Shown one piece after another: positions 11,700 to 22,125 of a stretch of DNA of 64,000 nt; position 1 is the stretch's first letter, and each line of letters begins with the position of its first letter. Where the stretch lies: the NCBI GenBank assembly GCA_024364735.1, contig JAGFNQ010004005.1:330176-394175 (forward strand). Direction: 5' to 3'. The DNA comes from Boesenbergia rotunda. Lineage: Eukaryota > Streptophyta > Magnoliopsida > Zingiberales > Zingiberaceae. Both the position numbers and the translations under genes were made by a program. Below the pieces are notes generated by a model. The model did no database searches. It was not told the origin of the DNA and was given only the letters and a program-made list of their open reading frames with translations.

Positions 11700-12554
11700 T
11701 GTTGAGGCAATCGACCCTTAAATGATTGGAAGATCATGGTTTTGATGTGTGGGCGAATATGTTCAAAGTTAGAGTGTTATGTTGTATTTGATATGTGTGA
11801 TTGAGTTTGCAGGACTTGGAGAATCACACATGGTGGACTTATCCGAGGGACGAGAGCCGAGGGAGGAGAGCTCCAAGGGCAAGCCGGGAAGTGGACTTCA
11901 AGGGCACACGTGAAGGGTGGTATGGAGGCATGCTAAGGGAAGGCTTGCGTGCGCATCTGAGGGACGATAGCCAGAGGAAGAGGACTTCAAGGGGCAAGCC
12001 AAGGGAGCAGACCTGAAGGCACAGGCGAAGGAGAAGGTCCGGAGTGACTGGAGCTGAGCTATGAGGCAGGGCAGTCGACTGGCCCTGTGGCAATCGACTG
12101 CCAAAACTCACAGAAAGTTCGCAGTGTCAGACCAGTCGACTGGCCATTGGGCAGTCGACTGGTATACCTCGAAACTAGCCGTTGGCTAGCAATTAATGCT
12201 AGGCCAGTCGACTGCCCTAGGGGCAGTCGACTAGTGCAGACTGGACAGATTGTGAATCTGTCCTATTCACCTATAAAAGTAGCACTTTCTGTACGTGCAC
12301 GGTACGGTTCCGTACAGTGTCGAAGTGCTGCTCGTGTGTAGAGTGATTCTTGCTTCCTCTCTTGCATTTTCTGCATCTGTAAAGAGGAAGATCTTGCTGT
12401 AAAGGTTTCTCCACCTCAAGGAGACTTTTTGATAGTGAAAAGTGGTGCTCGCGGTGTGAATCCTTGGACTAGTCACCCATCTGGGTGGATACCAAAGATC
12501 CAAGATCTGAAAAAGTGCATTCACCCCCCTCTGTATGCCTTATACGATCCTTCA
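11700..12554 (+). repeat. family-X LTR shared by X1 (3' LTR) and X2 (5' LTR)
   Basis: It starts TGTTGAGGCAATCG after the polypurine tract and ends GATCCTTCA. It matches 42606-43538 but lacks about 78 bp near its 3' end (after GGGTGGATACCAA). Five near-perfect AGTCGACT palindromes plus one degenerate copy lie at 12069-12238, just upstream of the TATA box CTATAAAAG (12271-12279). Confidence 0.88.
12069..12279 (+). promoter_or_regulatory. X LTR promoter: SalI-type palindromes plus TATA
   Basis: Copies of CAGTCGACTG occur in pairs facing each other across 5-10 bp, forming about three potential hairpins. They are followed by TTCACCTATAAAAG. The second LTR has the same layout at 42977-43189. Confidence 0.7.
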
Positions 12555-13493
12555 GATATCATTTTTGGGTCAACAATTAATGACTTCCTACTAGAATTCA
12601 TCAAGTGTATGGAAGATGAATTTGAAATGAGTCTTGTAGGAGAGTTGACCTTCTTTTTAGGTCTTCAAATTAAGCAAACTAATGAAGGTACACATGTCTT
12701 TCAAACCAAATATGCTAAGGAGATGTTAAAGAAATTTGGTTTAGAAAATGCTATGGTAGCATCTACACCCATAGGAACCAATGTGAAAATGGATAGTGAC
12801 CTTGAAGGGAAAATGGTAGACTCTAAACAATACAGAAGCATGATTGGTAGCCTCCTATACCTAACCGCTAGTAGACCCGACATACTTTTTGCGGTAGGTA
12901 TGTGTGCTAGGTACCAATCTTGTACCAAAGAGTCCCATTTGGTTGTAGTTAAGAGGATCCTAAGATATGTGCAAGGTACCCTAAATGTCGGACTCTGGTA
13001 TCTTAGAACTCCTAGTGTTGATCTAATTGGATACACCGACTCTGATTATGCGGGTTGTAAGCTAGATAGGAAGAGTACAAGTGGAGGGTGTCAATTCCTT
13101 GGGTCTTCCTTAGTTAGTTGGAGTAATAGGAAACAACCATGCGTTGCCCTATCAACAACGGAAGCAGAATATATGGCAATGGGTGGGTGTGTTTCCCAAC
13201 TCCTTTGGATCATGCACACCTTAGAAGATTATGAGTTACATTACACAAAGGTCAAAGTCTTGTGTGATAATGTAAGTACAATCAATTTGACCAAAAATCC
13301 GGTTCACCATTCTAGGACAAAACACATTGAAGTGAAACATCACTTCATTATAGACCATGTGGCAACGGGAGACATAGAACTACACTATGTTGAATCAAAG
13401 TCAAACCTAGCCGACATCTTTATCAAGCCTCTTCCCGAATCGGAGTTTACATCCTTAAGAAGAGGTCTTAGAATGTGTTTTGTGGAAGTTTAG
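12555..13493 (+). pseudogene. pol: X2 pol remnant: RT C-terminus and RNase H
   Basis: It begins at GATATCATTTTTGGG, immediately after the shared LTR, so the LTR, leader, gag, protease, integrase and most of RT have been deleted between LTR and pol. The YVDD catalytic pair is lost; only the DIIFGS block after it remains. The frame is then uninterrupted to the stop at 13491-13493. RNase H motifs are present (TDSDYAGCKLDRKSTSGG, STTEAEY, LCDN). The upstream LTR sequence happens to be open in the same frame from about 12429, producing a chimeric ORF of about 350 codons. Confidence 0.88.
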
Positions 13494-13782
13494 GATGAAC
13501 TTGGAGATATTAGCTTTGAAAAAGGGTGCTTGATCCATTAGGATGATACATTTGGCTCACTTGTACTTGTGGCACATTGTTGGACCATTAGAAGTATCAA
13601 AATATGAAAACTAGACAAACTATGGGGAAGACAAGTGTTTAATCAATGGACACTTTGCCCAAAGATCATAGTTGGATATTTTAAACCTTTGAAAACCATT
13701 TTATGCTTTATATACTTTCCCATGCTTTTGAAAGTTACAAAATTGCAAAATTGGATTGAAAGGGTGATACAAAATGTAGTGG
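13494..13782 (+). other. X2 3' untranslated region, left part, ending in TSD AGTGG
   Basis: This is homologous to 10732-11023 of X1. Positions 13778-13782 (AGTGG) are the left target-site duplication of element T. Confidence 0.8.
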
Positions 13783-14299
13783 TGTAACGCCCGCCTTTTT
13801 CCCACAGCTTATGGTGTGGCGAGAAAGCGGCGTTACGCTAACATACATGTACGCATATGAATATCTTAATGCAGCGGAATAATTTTTTTTCTTTATACAC
13901 ATACGTTTAACCATGCAACTAATACTTGAATCATGTATATATGCCTTAACTATCATTCATGAACATGGTGGCATTGTAACTTGGCATATTAATATCATAC
14001 GTAGCATCATGATATAAACATTCCATAACTCATCCATAAGCATCATAAGTAGTAAGTTATTCTTTAGGCATAACTATCATAGGTATAGCATAGAACCTAA
14101 GAAAGCGTTTCAAAACACAAGGCATGCAACAAGTATAAATATGAGAATCCTTTTTCTCTTTCCTTTGCCATGTCACTACCACACACACACTCTTGCCCCT
14201 CCTGCTGCTTCACTTAATAACCTCTTGCTTGATCTGCGGTATAAGAAAATAAGACTATAAGCACATAGGCTTAGTAAAACCCTTTCCTACTCACTAAAA

Positions 14300-14995
14300 A
14301 CCAAACGTTACATAAAACATAAACATATGAAACATTTGACATAGCATAATTCTGAACATAAAACATATGCATATTCTTAACATAAAACATAAGCATATTC
14401 TTAACATAAATCATAAGCATGAAACATACTTATCATGACATAATTCTTAACATGAACATAAGCATAAAACATACTTATCATGGCATAATTCTTAACATGA
14501 ACATAAGCATAAACATACTTATCATGACATAATTCTTAACATGAACATAAGCATAAACATACTTATCATGGCATAATTCTTAACATGAACATAAGCATAA
14601 ACATACTTATCATGACATAATTCTTATCCTGAACATAAGCATAAACATACTTATCATGGTATAATTCGTAACATGAACATAAGCATAAACATACTTATCA
14701 TGGCATAATTCTTAACATGAACATAAGCATAAAACATACTTATCATGGCATAATTCTTAACATGAACATAAGCATAAACATACTTATCATGGCATAATTC
14801 TTAACATGAACATAAGCATAAACATATTTATCATGGCATAATTCTTAACATGAACATAAGCATAAAACATACTTATCATGGCATAATTCTTAACATTCTT
14901 AACATGAACATAAGCATAAAACATACTTATCATGGCATAATTCTTAACATGAACATAAGCATAAACATACTTATCATGGCATAATGCATAACATG
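14300..14995. repeat. 44-bp tandem array in T 3' LTR
   Basis: About 13 units contain AAACATACTTATCATGGCAT followed by AATTCTTAACATGAACATAAGC. The first units are degenerate and a short expansion (TTAACATTCTTAACATG) is seen near 14890. The same array in the other LTR has about 12 units. Confidence 0.85.
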
Positions 14996-15169
14996 AATGA
15001 ATGCATGAGTCAAATGCATATATCATAAGGATGCTTATTTGAAAACCATAATTATAAATACTTAAACATAATCATAACATCATGGGGGTCCCCGGCTTGT
15101 ATCACATACATACATCATATGCGCGCATCCCTAAGTAAATACGAGGTAGCTAGTCCCGACCTACTAGGG

Positions 15170-15480
15170 TAGGAACAGCTACGGTAGTTCCAAAAACCGA
15201 GGCGGTCTTAAGGTGCCCATCCCTGTTGGATAACTACGGTAGTCCCAGAACCGTGGACAGCTACGGTAGTCTAGAACCGAGGCGTTCTTAAGGTGCCCAT
15301 CCCTTGGACCCTTACTTCGGTCCGGTACAAGCCCATTCATAAAGTAAAATAACTTCACATACTTCATCATTCATAGAACATACATAGCATAAACATAATC
15401 TTGTTTCATGAAGCATAGCATAAGAGTAAGAACAACTACGGTAGTTCCAGAACCGAGACGTTCTTAAGGTGCCCATCCCT
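15170..15480. repeat. CTACGGTAGT / AAGGTGCCCATCCC repeats in T LTR
   Basis: Four copies of a block beginning CTACGGTAGT(T/C)C, followed by AGAACCG, and in three cases by TTCTTAAGGTGCCCATCCC, are spaced through the LTR. The matching block in the 5' LTR lies at about 39720-40030. Confidence 0.7.
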
Positions 15481-16987
15481 TATCATGACATAAAGCATAC
15501 TTGGCATTTCATCATTCATACTTAATGCATAACATCATGATGCCTTAAAGGCATAATCATTATCTTCATTCATTATCTTTATTCATAAACATGACATACA
15601 TACATAATTATGCCTCTAGGCATAAACATCATCTTGGTTCATAAAGCTTGCATGATCATGGTACATAAGATAAACATGCATTTCATACATGGTACATATC
15701 ATCTAGCATACATAATCATAGTATCCCTCATAGAGCATGCATGGGTAAGATTCATATGAACATGATACATACTACTTAGGTTCATGGCCTTAAACATAAC
15801 TTAGGTTCATGGCATTTATCATAGAACATGCATAGACCTTCATAACCATAAATCTATTATAGGAATTTAACATCATACATGCATTACTCTATATCACATA
15901 CATTCATGAAGGAACATAGCACATAACCTAAACATACAAGTCATGATATATAACACCTAAAACTAGGGTTTTAGGTAACATAAAAGTTCTTACAACATGC
16001 TTAAACTTATACATACATCATAGTAAACCATAAACAAGTATCCTTGAAACCTTAACCCAACCCAAACCCTAAATCATGGTCTTGGCCGAAAGTTCAATAG
16101 GAGAAGGCCCCATTATTTAATTCAACATGAAAGGTTCTATAAGTAAAAGAAAGCCCATACATTACATACAATGCCATAGGAAGCCCTTTGAACCCTTGAT
16201 TGGATTTAACCTTAAGTCCTAGCCCTAAATCATGCATTGGACGAAACCCTAGAAGGGTAATAAGTCCAAAGGAAAATTCATACAAGTCACCATTAATATC
16301 CATTATATCATAGAAAACATACTAACCATGCTTGAAAGGTTGAATTTTAAACCTAACCATGGTACATGGATGGTGGCCGAAACCCTAAAGGGCTTTTAGG
16401 GTGCTACAAAATTCCCCAAATCATACTTTTATGCTTAACTTATCATTAGTAAACATTAGGTAACATAAGAGGGGTTTTTAACATCATCTTAGCCCCAAAA
16501 ACATGCTTGGCTGAAAATCTTAGAAGCCTTAATCCTTTGTTTTCTCAACATAAATCCCAAACAACATCTTAAATCTTGATAAACAACATAAACTATTATA
16601 CCACAGGTGAGGGAGTCTTACTTTTCCTTATCTTGGATATAATCCTTGAATAGAAATAAAAAGAAACCTTCTTGACCCTAGACCTTTCCTTAGCCCTTGT
16701 AGCCTTGTAGAAAGCCTTGGATCTTCAAGATGGAGTCCTTTGTGAAGCTTTTCTAAGGGAGACAAACCCTTGTGGGTTTCGGCTAGAAGAAGGAAGAAGA
16801 GGGAGAGGAATAGCCTTGGTGGAAGAAGAGAAGAAGAAGAGTAACTCCAATGTCTCTTCCTTTCTCACCTACTCCTTTTATACTCAAATGAAGGGGGCAA
16901 GTGAAGAGACATGATGCCTCCTCTCATGGTGACCCTTCACTTCCTTTAGCCTCAACTAAAATTCTCTTCCTTTTCTACTAGCACTCC

Positions 16988-17098
16988 CTTGCTAAGTGAA
17001 TTGGTTAGTACATGCATGGTGATACATTAGGTCCAAGGTTCAATCCTTGGTGCATGCACTTTATTTTTATTTTATTTTATTTTTTTCTTTTATTTTCG
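16988..17098 (+). repeat. tRNA-like (SINE-head-like) segment in T LTR
   Basis: TTGCTAAGTGAATTGGTTAG resembles a tRNA D-arm/A box. CCAAGGTTCAATCCTTGG (17033-17050) is a perfect T-arm hairpin containing a good B box (GGTTCAATCC). A T-rich tail (TTTTATTTTATTTTATTTTT) follows. The segment is antisense to the retrotransposon and also present in the 5' LTR at 41535-41645. It may be a tRNA-derived SINE relic, but no target duplication is resolved. Confidence 0.5.
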
Positions 17099-17370
17099 GT
17101 AATGCCCCCTAAGGCCCACCAATAGCCATGCTAATATCCCTTATTGAAACCCATTTCTATTTATATTAAATTCTACCTAAGATCCACTAATAACCATGGT
17201 ACTAGAAAAGCCCATGTAAGACCCATTAGTACTTAGCTTCTTATTCCATATAGAAAATCATGGATAATCATGCTAAGATTCCTACTAGTATCCCTATGTT
17301 TCTCGAGAATCTATCTAGGCATGATCAATATTTTAAAGAAAATATTAAGAAAATTTTACGGGTCGTTACA

Positions 17371-17384
17371 ATCCCCCATACCTC
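17371..17384 (-). other. polypurine tract of T
   Basis: On the minus strand GAGGTATGGGGGAT precedes the LTR start TGTAACG, which fixes the orientation of T. Confidence 0.8.
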
Positions 17385-17404
17385 GTGAAAGTTCATCCTC
17401 GAAC

Positions 17405-18795
17405 TTAGAATAGCTCCGGGTACTTGCGTCTCATCTCGTCCTCGCATTCCCAGGTAGCTTCCTCGAACCTTTGACTTTGCCATAGGACCTTGACTAAGGG
17501 TACCTCTTTGTTCCTTAGGTTTTTGACTTCCCGATCCATGATCTGGATAGGTCGGCTTTCAAAACTTAGGTCCTCCTGAACTTGTACTGTCTGTGGCTCG
17601 ATCACCTGATCTGTATTTGGAATACACTTCTTAAGCATTGACACATGGAACACGTTAGGGATAGCCGACATCTCTTGAGGCAGCTCCAGCTCATAAGCTA
17701 CCTTGCCGACTCTTCTCAGGATCCGGTACGGTCCCACATAACGCGGACTTAGCTTCCCTTTCTTCCCAAATCTCGTTACCCCTTTCATAGGAGCCACTTT
17801 GAGGAATACCAGATCCCCAATATCGAATTCTAGTGGCCTACGCCGGACATCTGTATAACTCTTCTGCCAGCTCTGAGCAGCTTCTATTCGTCGTCGAATG
17901 TTCTGTATAGCTCGGGTGGTGTCGTCGATGAGATCCGTCGTTAGCCCCATCTCCTTCTTTTCACCACCTTCATACCAACAAATCGGAGACCTACATCTCC
18001 TCCCGTACAAAGCTTCATAAGGTGCCATTCCGATAGTAGCTTGGTAGCTATTATTGTAAGCGAATTCCGCTAAACATAGATATCGGCACCAACTCCCTTT
18101 GAAATCCAGGACACAAGCCCGCAACATGTCCTCTAGTACTTGATTCACTCGTTCAGTTTGCCTGTCAGTCTGAGGGTGAAAGGCGGTGCTGAATCGTAGT
18201 TTAGTGCCGAGAGACTTCTGGACACACTCCCAAAAATGGGAGGTAAAGCGACCATCCCTATCCGATATAATGGTCTTGGGAACTCCATGAAGTCTGATTA
18301 TCTCCTTAACATATAATTGAGCTAGTTGCTCAATCGAATAAGTCATCTTGATTGCTAGGAAGTGGGCAGACTTTGTCATCCTGTCCATAATTACCCATAT
18401 CGCATCATATCCGTTCGTAGTCCTGGGAAGCCCTGAAATAAAATCCATAGAGATATCTTCCCATTTCCATTCCGGAATTGGAAGTGGCTGCAGAACTCCT
18501 CCGGGTCGCTGGTGTTCTGCCTTCACTCGTTGGCAGGTCAGGCAAGTGCTAACATGCTGAGCCACATCTCTCTTCATACCGGACTACCAGAATTTCTCCT
18601 TTAGGTCTTGATACATCTTGGTGGATCCCGGATGCATCGAATAAGGGGTTCCGTGAGCTTCTGCTAAAATTTCTCTTCGCAGCTCCGGAACATTGACGAT
18701 CCCTAATGTATAGTACTCCCCCGTCGGTGATACGAAAACCATCGCCCTTTCCTTCTAGGATCTCCTGCTTGATTCTCTGAAAACTCGATCACCAT
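17405..18795 (-). pseudogene. pol: T pol remnant: integrase and chromodomain
   Basis: Translation on the minus strand starts in the linker before integrase (QRIKQEILEG, about 18785) and has a frameshift near 18715. It reaches the HHCC region (HGTPYSMHPGSTKMY) and meets TAG at 18584-18586 (TGG in relatives). From the ATG at 18577 the frame is open to 17405 (390 aa). The finger ends CLTCQRVKAEHQ. The catalytic triad is intact: Asp in DISMDFISGL, Asp in SDRDGRF, Glu in TERVNQVLEDML. The linker VFHVSMLKK is followed by a C-terminal chromodomain (VPLVKVLWQ ... EEATWECEDEMRRKYPELF), typical of Tekay/Del. No RT or RNase H exists upstream: 18796 joins directly to an unrelated 3' end. Confidence 0.9.
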
Positions 18796-19451
18796 TTTTT
18801 TAATACAACTTTATTTATTAGGCCTTATAAGTTCATATACAACGACTAACCGAACTTAATGAACTAGATAGGTTGACATCATGCCCATAATAAAAAATAT
18901 TATGGCAGTGGCTATCACTCTCTCGTTCATCTCCGCTCGGCCTGTCTCGGGATCTTCTACCGTTTCCATCGGGTCTTCCTCGTCCATCTCGGGATCCTCT
19001 TCGATCATCTCGGGAACTTCCTCGGGCATCTCGGGGTCTTCCTCGAGCATCTCCGGATCTTCCTCGAGCATCTCGGGATCTTCCTCGAGCATTTCGGGAT
19101 CTTCCTCGAGCATATCGGGATCTTCCTCGAACATCCCGGGATCTTCCTCGAACATCTCGGGATCCTCCTCGAACATCTCTGGATCTTCCTCGAACATCTC
19201 GGGATCCTCCTCGAACATCTCTGGATCTGTCTCGGGATCTTCCTCAGAATCCCCCAGATCCTCCGGAAACTCATGGCGGAGAAGCTGCTTACATAACTCC
19301 GTATATGAGATCCGACATTCATGCTGTCCCCATATCTGATAAGCAACTTCTCTCGCGCGCTTAGGCAATGAACGAAGCAGTGCTCTAATTCTGTAGTCAT
19401 CCATGATTGGAAACGCTTCCTGCTCGAGTTTCCAAAATAGTCGGTCCAATT
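18796..19451 (-). pseudogene. unrecognised T-borne ORF, 3' part: acidic repeats and C-terminal anchor
   Basis: On the minus strand the frame enters at 19451 in phase with the 5' part (37899-38018) and ends at TAA 18856-18858, giving 236 codons in all without element A. Just after the split comes a basic/hydrophobic block (DDYRIRALLRSLPKRAREVA). Then follow about 13 acidic 7-residue repeats of the type EEDPEM(F/L) (about 18950-19230). The protein ends in about 19 hydrophobic residues (VIATAIIFFIMGMMSTYLV) one residue before the stop, as in a tail-anchored membrane protein. After the stop come AATAAATAAAG and an A-run at 18796-18806, which look like a polyadenylated 3' end. I do not recognise a family; it sits where gag should be. 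Confidence 0.65.
18950..19235. repeat. 21-bp coding minisatellite
   Basis: Tandem 21-bp units (plus strand TCTTCCTCGAGCATCTCGGGA and variants) encode the EEDPEMF/L heptads on the minus strand. Unit variants fall into F-type, L-type and single-copy diverged types in blocks, consistent with stepwise local duplication. Confidence 0.85.
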
Positions 19452-20798
19452 TGTTGGATCGAGAGAACCGATAGAGGGGGGGGGGTGAATATCGGAAAGC
19501 GTTCGGATTTAAGATAGAGAATTTGCACAGCGGAAGATAAAAAACAAAACACGCAAATACAGTGATTTTTACTTGGTTCGGAGCCTAGGTCGACTCCTAC
19601 TCCAAGGCTCACGGTCGTTGACCGTTTACTGCGGGCAATACTATTATCGCGCAATAACAGTTTACAGTATTGAATTACAAATGTAGCAATTTAAACTTTT
19701 AAAACAAGAAGCTCTTCTTTTACCGACGTCCGATGTAGGTTGTCTTTTTCCGGAGCAGCGGGACGTCGTCGGCTCGAGTTGGGAGGTTTCCGGAGGCGTG
19801 AGAGCAGAAGAGCGTAGAAGCGTTGAATCAAGTGATGCTTTGAAGCCTGGGGTCGAGGGCCCTTTATATAGCCCTGGGGGCGCCCGGAACATCGGGGGCG
19901 CCCCCCCACGTGTCAGTTGATCCAGCAGTTGCTCGGTTAGCTTCTGATCCCTTTACATTTGGGATCAGCTTTGACCGGGGCGCCCAGAGCGCTCGGGGCG
20001 CCCGGGTTGACTGGGTCAAACCTTATCCCTTGGCTTCGTTGGCTTGTGCTTCGATGGCTTCCTATTGGGGGCGCCCGGGACGCTGGGGGCGCCCGGGAGC
20101 AGCGGGGGCGCCCGGGAGATGAGCTGTCGAAGCATGTTCTTGTTTTATGTGTTTTGTGTTCACCTTGGGGGCGCCCGGGACACTCCGGGCGCCCTGGTCA
20201 GCTGTTGCCTCATTCCTTTGAGGCTCTCTGAGCTGCAGACACTCGTTCCTTCGGTCCTGCATCCAGGGTTAGTCCAAAACACCATAAAACAATAAAATAT
20301 TAGTTTATACAGCCTTAGCTATCTTGGTTCTGACTTTGGGCCTCCAAAATGGAGCCCTAGGTCGAACCAACGCCTACTGTTCCCTCTCGACGGGCAACGC
20401 GTCCTCACCTACTCCTCTCGGGAGAATGTACCTGATGCCAACCGCTCCTTTGGTTGGACTTTTGCCTAGCGGTCCTTTGCCAGGTCTTGGATACCGAGCT
20501 ATCCTTCGCCCAATGCCTAGCAGTCCTTCGCTAGGGCTTCAGACCCAAGCTGTCCTTCACCTGGTACCTAGCAGTCCTTCGCTAGGGCTTTGTACCCTGG
20601 CATTCCTTCGCCAGTGCCTAGCAGTCCTTCGCTAGGGCTTTGTACCCTGGCATTCCTTCGCCAGTGCCTAGCAGTCCTTCGCTAGGGCTTTGTCCTGCAC
20701 ACTAGAGTAACTTGTTAGATAACAAGTATGACTTAACTTTTGAGCCCTGTTGCCATTATCAAAACTCATGTTCGACTTGGGTGCTTTCTGCACCAACA
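19452..20798 (-). repeat. 3' LTR of A
   Basis: The termini are TGTTGG...CCAACA. On the minus strand its U3 contains a repeat of about 50 bp built on AGCCCTAGCGAAGGACTGC and CTGGCGAAGGAATGCC (20500-20700), then GC-rich hairpin modules (19877-20200), then the TATA box (TATATAAAGGGCCC, about 19857-19870). Confidence 0.9.
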
Positions 20799-20814
20799 AT
20801 CTCCCCCTTTTTGA
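20799..20814 (-). other. polypurine tract of A
   Basis: Minus-strand sequence is ATCAAAAAGGGGGAGAT, next to the 3' LTR. Its form is shared with B and D. Confidence 0.85.
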
Positions 20815-22125
20815 TTTATGGCAACCCTGGTTCAAAAAGTTAAGTTTAATCAAAGCATAAAGATTACCGTTTGTTCCCTCCCCCTGGAAGGAGTCTCCCC
20901 CTAGATTTTTCAAAAATTCGTGGGGTTTTTGAGAATAGATTTTAAGTCAAAAACTTTAAGAAGAGTTTTGAAAAACTTAAGTTTTGAGTACTGAAAATTT
21001 TGACGCCTTAAGTTTAAGGTACTCAAAAGTTTTGAAAACTTAAGTGTTAAAGTGCTTGGTAAAATTTGAACATTTTAAGTACTTAGAGTTTGAAAAACTT
21101 CAGTTTTAAGTACTTAGGAAACTTTTGAAAATTTGAGAACTTAAGTACTTAGTAAAGTTTCGAAAAGCTTAAGTACTTAGTAAAATTTTGAAAAGCTTAA
21201 GTACTTAGTAAAATTTTGGAAATTTGAAAAAGCTTAAGTACTTAGAAAATTTTGAAAATTTTGAAAATTTGAGAAGCTTAAGTACTTAGAAGATTTTGAA
21301 AATTTGAAAAAGCTTAAGTACTTAGAAAGTTTTGACAATTTGAAAAAGCTTAAGTACTTAGAAAATTTTGAAAATTTGAGAAGCTTAAGTACTTGAAAAG
21401 CTTAACAACTTAAGTACTTTAGTGAGAAACTAGGTACTTTTTGAATAAAGGATAGAAAAAAATTTTGAGCTTTGAGCTAGAAAATTTTAAATTCTCTCCT
21501 TTCCTATCTCTCCCCCTTTGCCATATATCAAAAAACAGATCCATATAGCAGAAATTAAATTGCATAAAGGAAGTAACTTTCATAAAGAAAAATATTTGCA
21601 TGATTTTGCTGTACTGAACCAATTCATGATAAGACTTTAAACCAAATCAGTTAATTTTCTCTTGTAGGGACCTGTCTAACCTAATTAGCTACTTACTAAC
21701 TGTTATAAACAGTAGTTTTCGCTAGGGTTATTCAAGTTAAGTGTTTTTGTTCAAGTTAGATTTTCTAAACTTGACACTTAACTTGATTGCTGTGTAAGTT
21801 GTATTTAGTGCCCCAATTACTGCAGATGCACTGACTTAAAGCATCTTGAGTTAAGGCAAAGACCTAAGCATCTCAACCCTTTCTAGGTTATCAATCAAAA
21901 GTACCCTAAGGTGCTTGTGAGATGCTGACTTCTAAATCTATAGGTGCATGCAGTTCTAGGGTTAGGGCCTAGGCTAAGTCCATTTGTAAAAAAGCCCTAG
22001 TTTTGAAAGGGGGTAGTTTTGAAATAAAACTAAGTCGAGAAATTTTTTTTGAAAACTGATTAAGTAAGATAGTTTTTCAAACTCTTTTAGAAACTGATTT
22101 AAAAAAAATCAAAAGTTGAGTTAAT
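20815..22125 (-). other. A 3' untranslated region with AGCTTAAGTACTTAG repeats
   Basis: This is non-coding between pol and the polypurine tract. Positions 20940-21420 are imperfect tandem repeats of about 35-45 bp containing AGCTTAAGTACTTAG and AAAATTTTGAAAATTTG. A second purine tract (GGCAAAGGGGGAGAGAT, minus) lies at about 21507-21522. The remainder (21640-22000) is conserved with B and D. Confidence 0.75.

Larger units (their letters stand above)
6014..12554 (+). mobile_element. copia family-X element X1 (Sirevirus-like), 5' end missing
   Basis: The order is gag (UBN2 and CCHC), protease, GAG-pre-integrase, integrase, RT, RNase H, a long 3' untranslated region with several polypurine tracts, and a 3' LTR with palindromic modules upstream of its TATA box. 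The 5' LTR, primer site and gag start are absent because the copy begins at the N. Several stops and frameshifts show it is inactive. The Sirevirus-like assignment is inferred from gag type, the AAAAAGGGGGAGAT tract and palindrome-rich LTR. Confidence 0.85.
13783..17370 (-). repeat. 3' LTR of T (3.6 kb)
   Basis: In element sense it starts TGTAACGACCCG (17370) and ends GGCGTTACA (13783). A minus-strand TATA box (TATAAAAGG) lies at about 16876-16884. The LTR contains a 44-bp tandem array (14300-14995), CTACGGTAG-bearing repeats (15170-15480) and a tRNA-like segment near its U3 end (16988-17098). Small open frames in it are spurious. Confidence 0.9.

Noticed and set aside
14787..15026. Repetitive Tyr/Met-rich frame on the minus strand
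   Set aside because: Translation of the 44-bp tandem array, not a gene.
15178..15480. Possible CRISPR-like array
   Set aside because: Repeats are few, unequal in spacing, part of an LTR and present in both LTR copies of a plant retrotransposon.
16717..16914. 65-codon frame repeated at 41264-41461
   Set aside because: Present twice only because it is in both LTRs of T; no domain, and antisense to the element.
16988..17098. Functional tRNA gene
   Set aside because: T arm is good but no acceptor stem or anticodon arm can be paired; kept only as tRNA-like or SINE-like.
18881..19339. Ser-rich plus-strand frame over the heptad minisatellite
   Set aside because: Shadow of the minus-strand acidic repeats.
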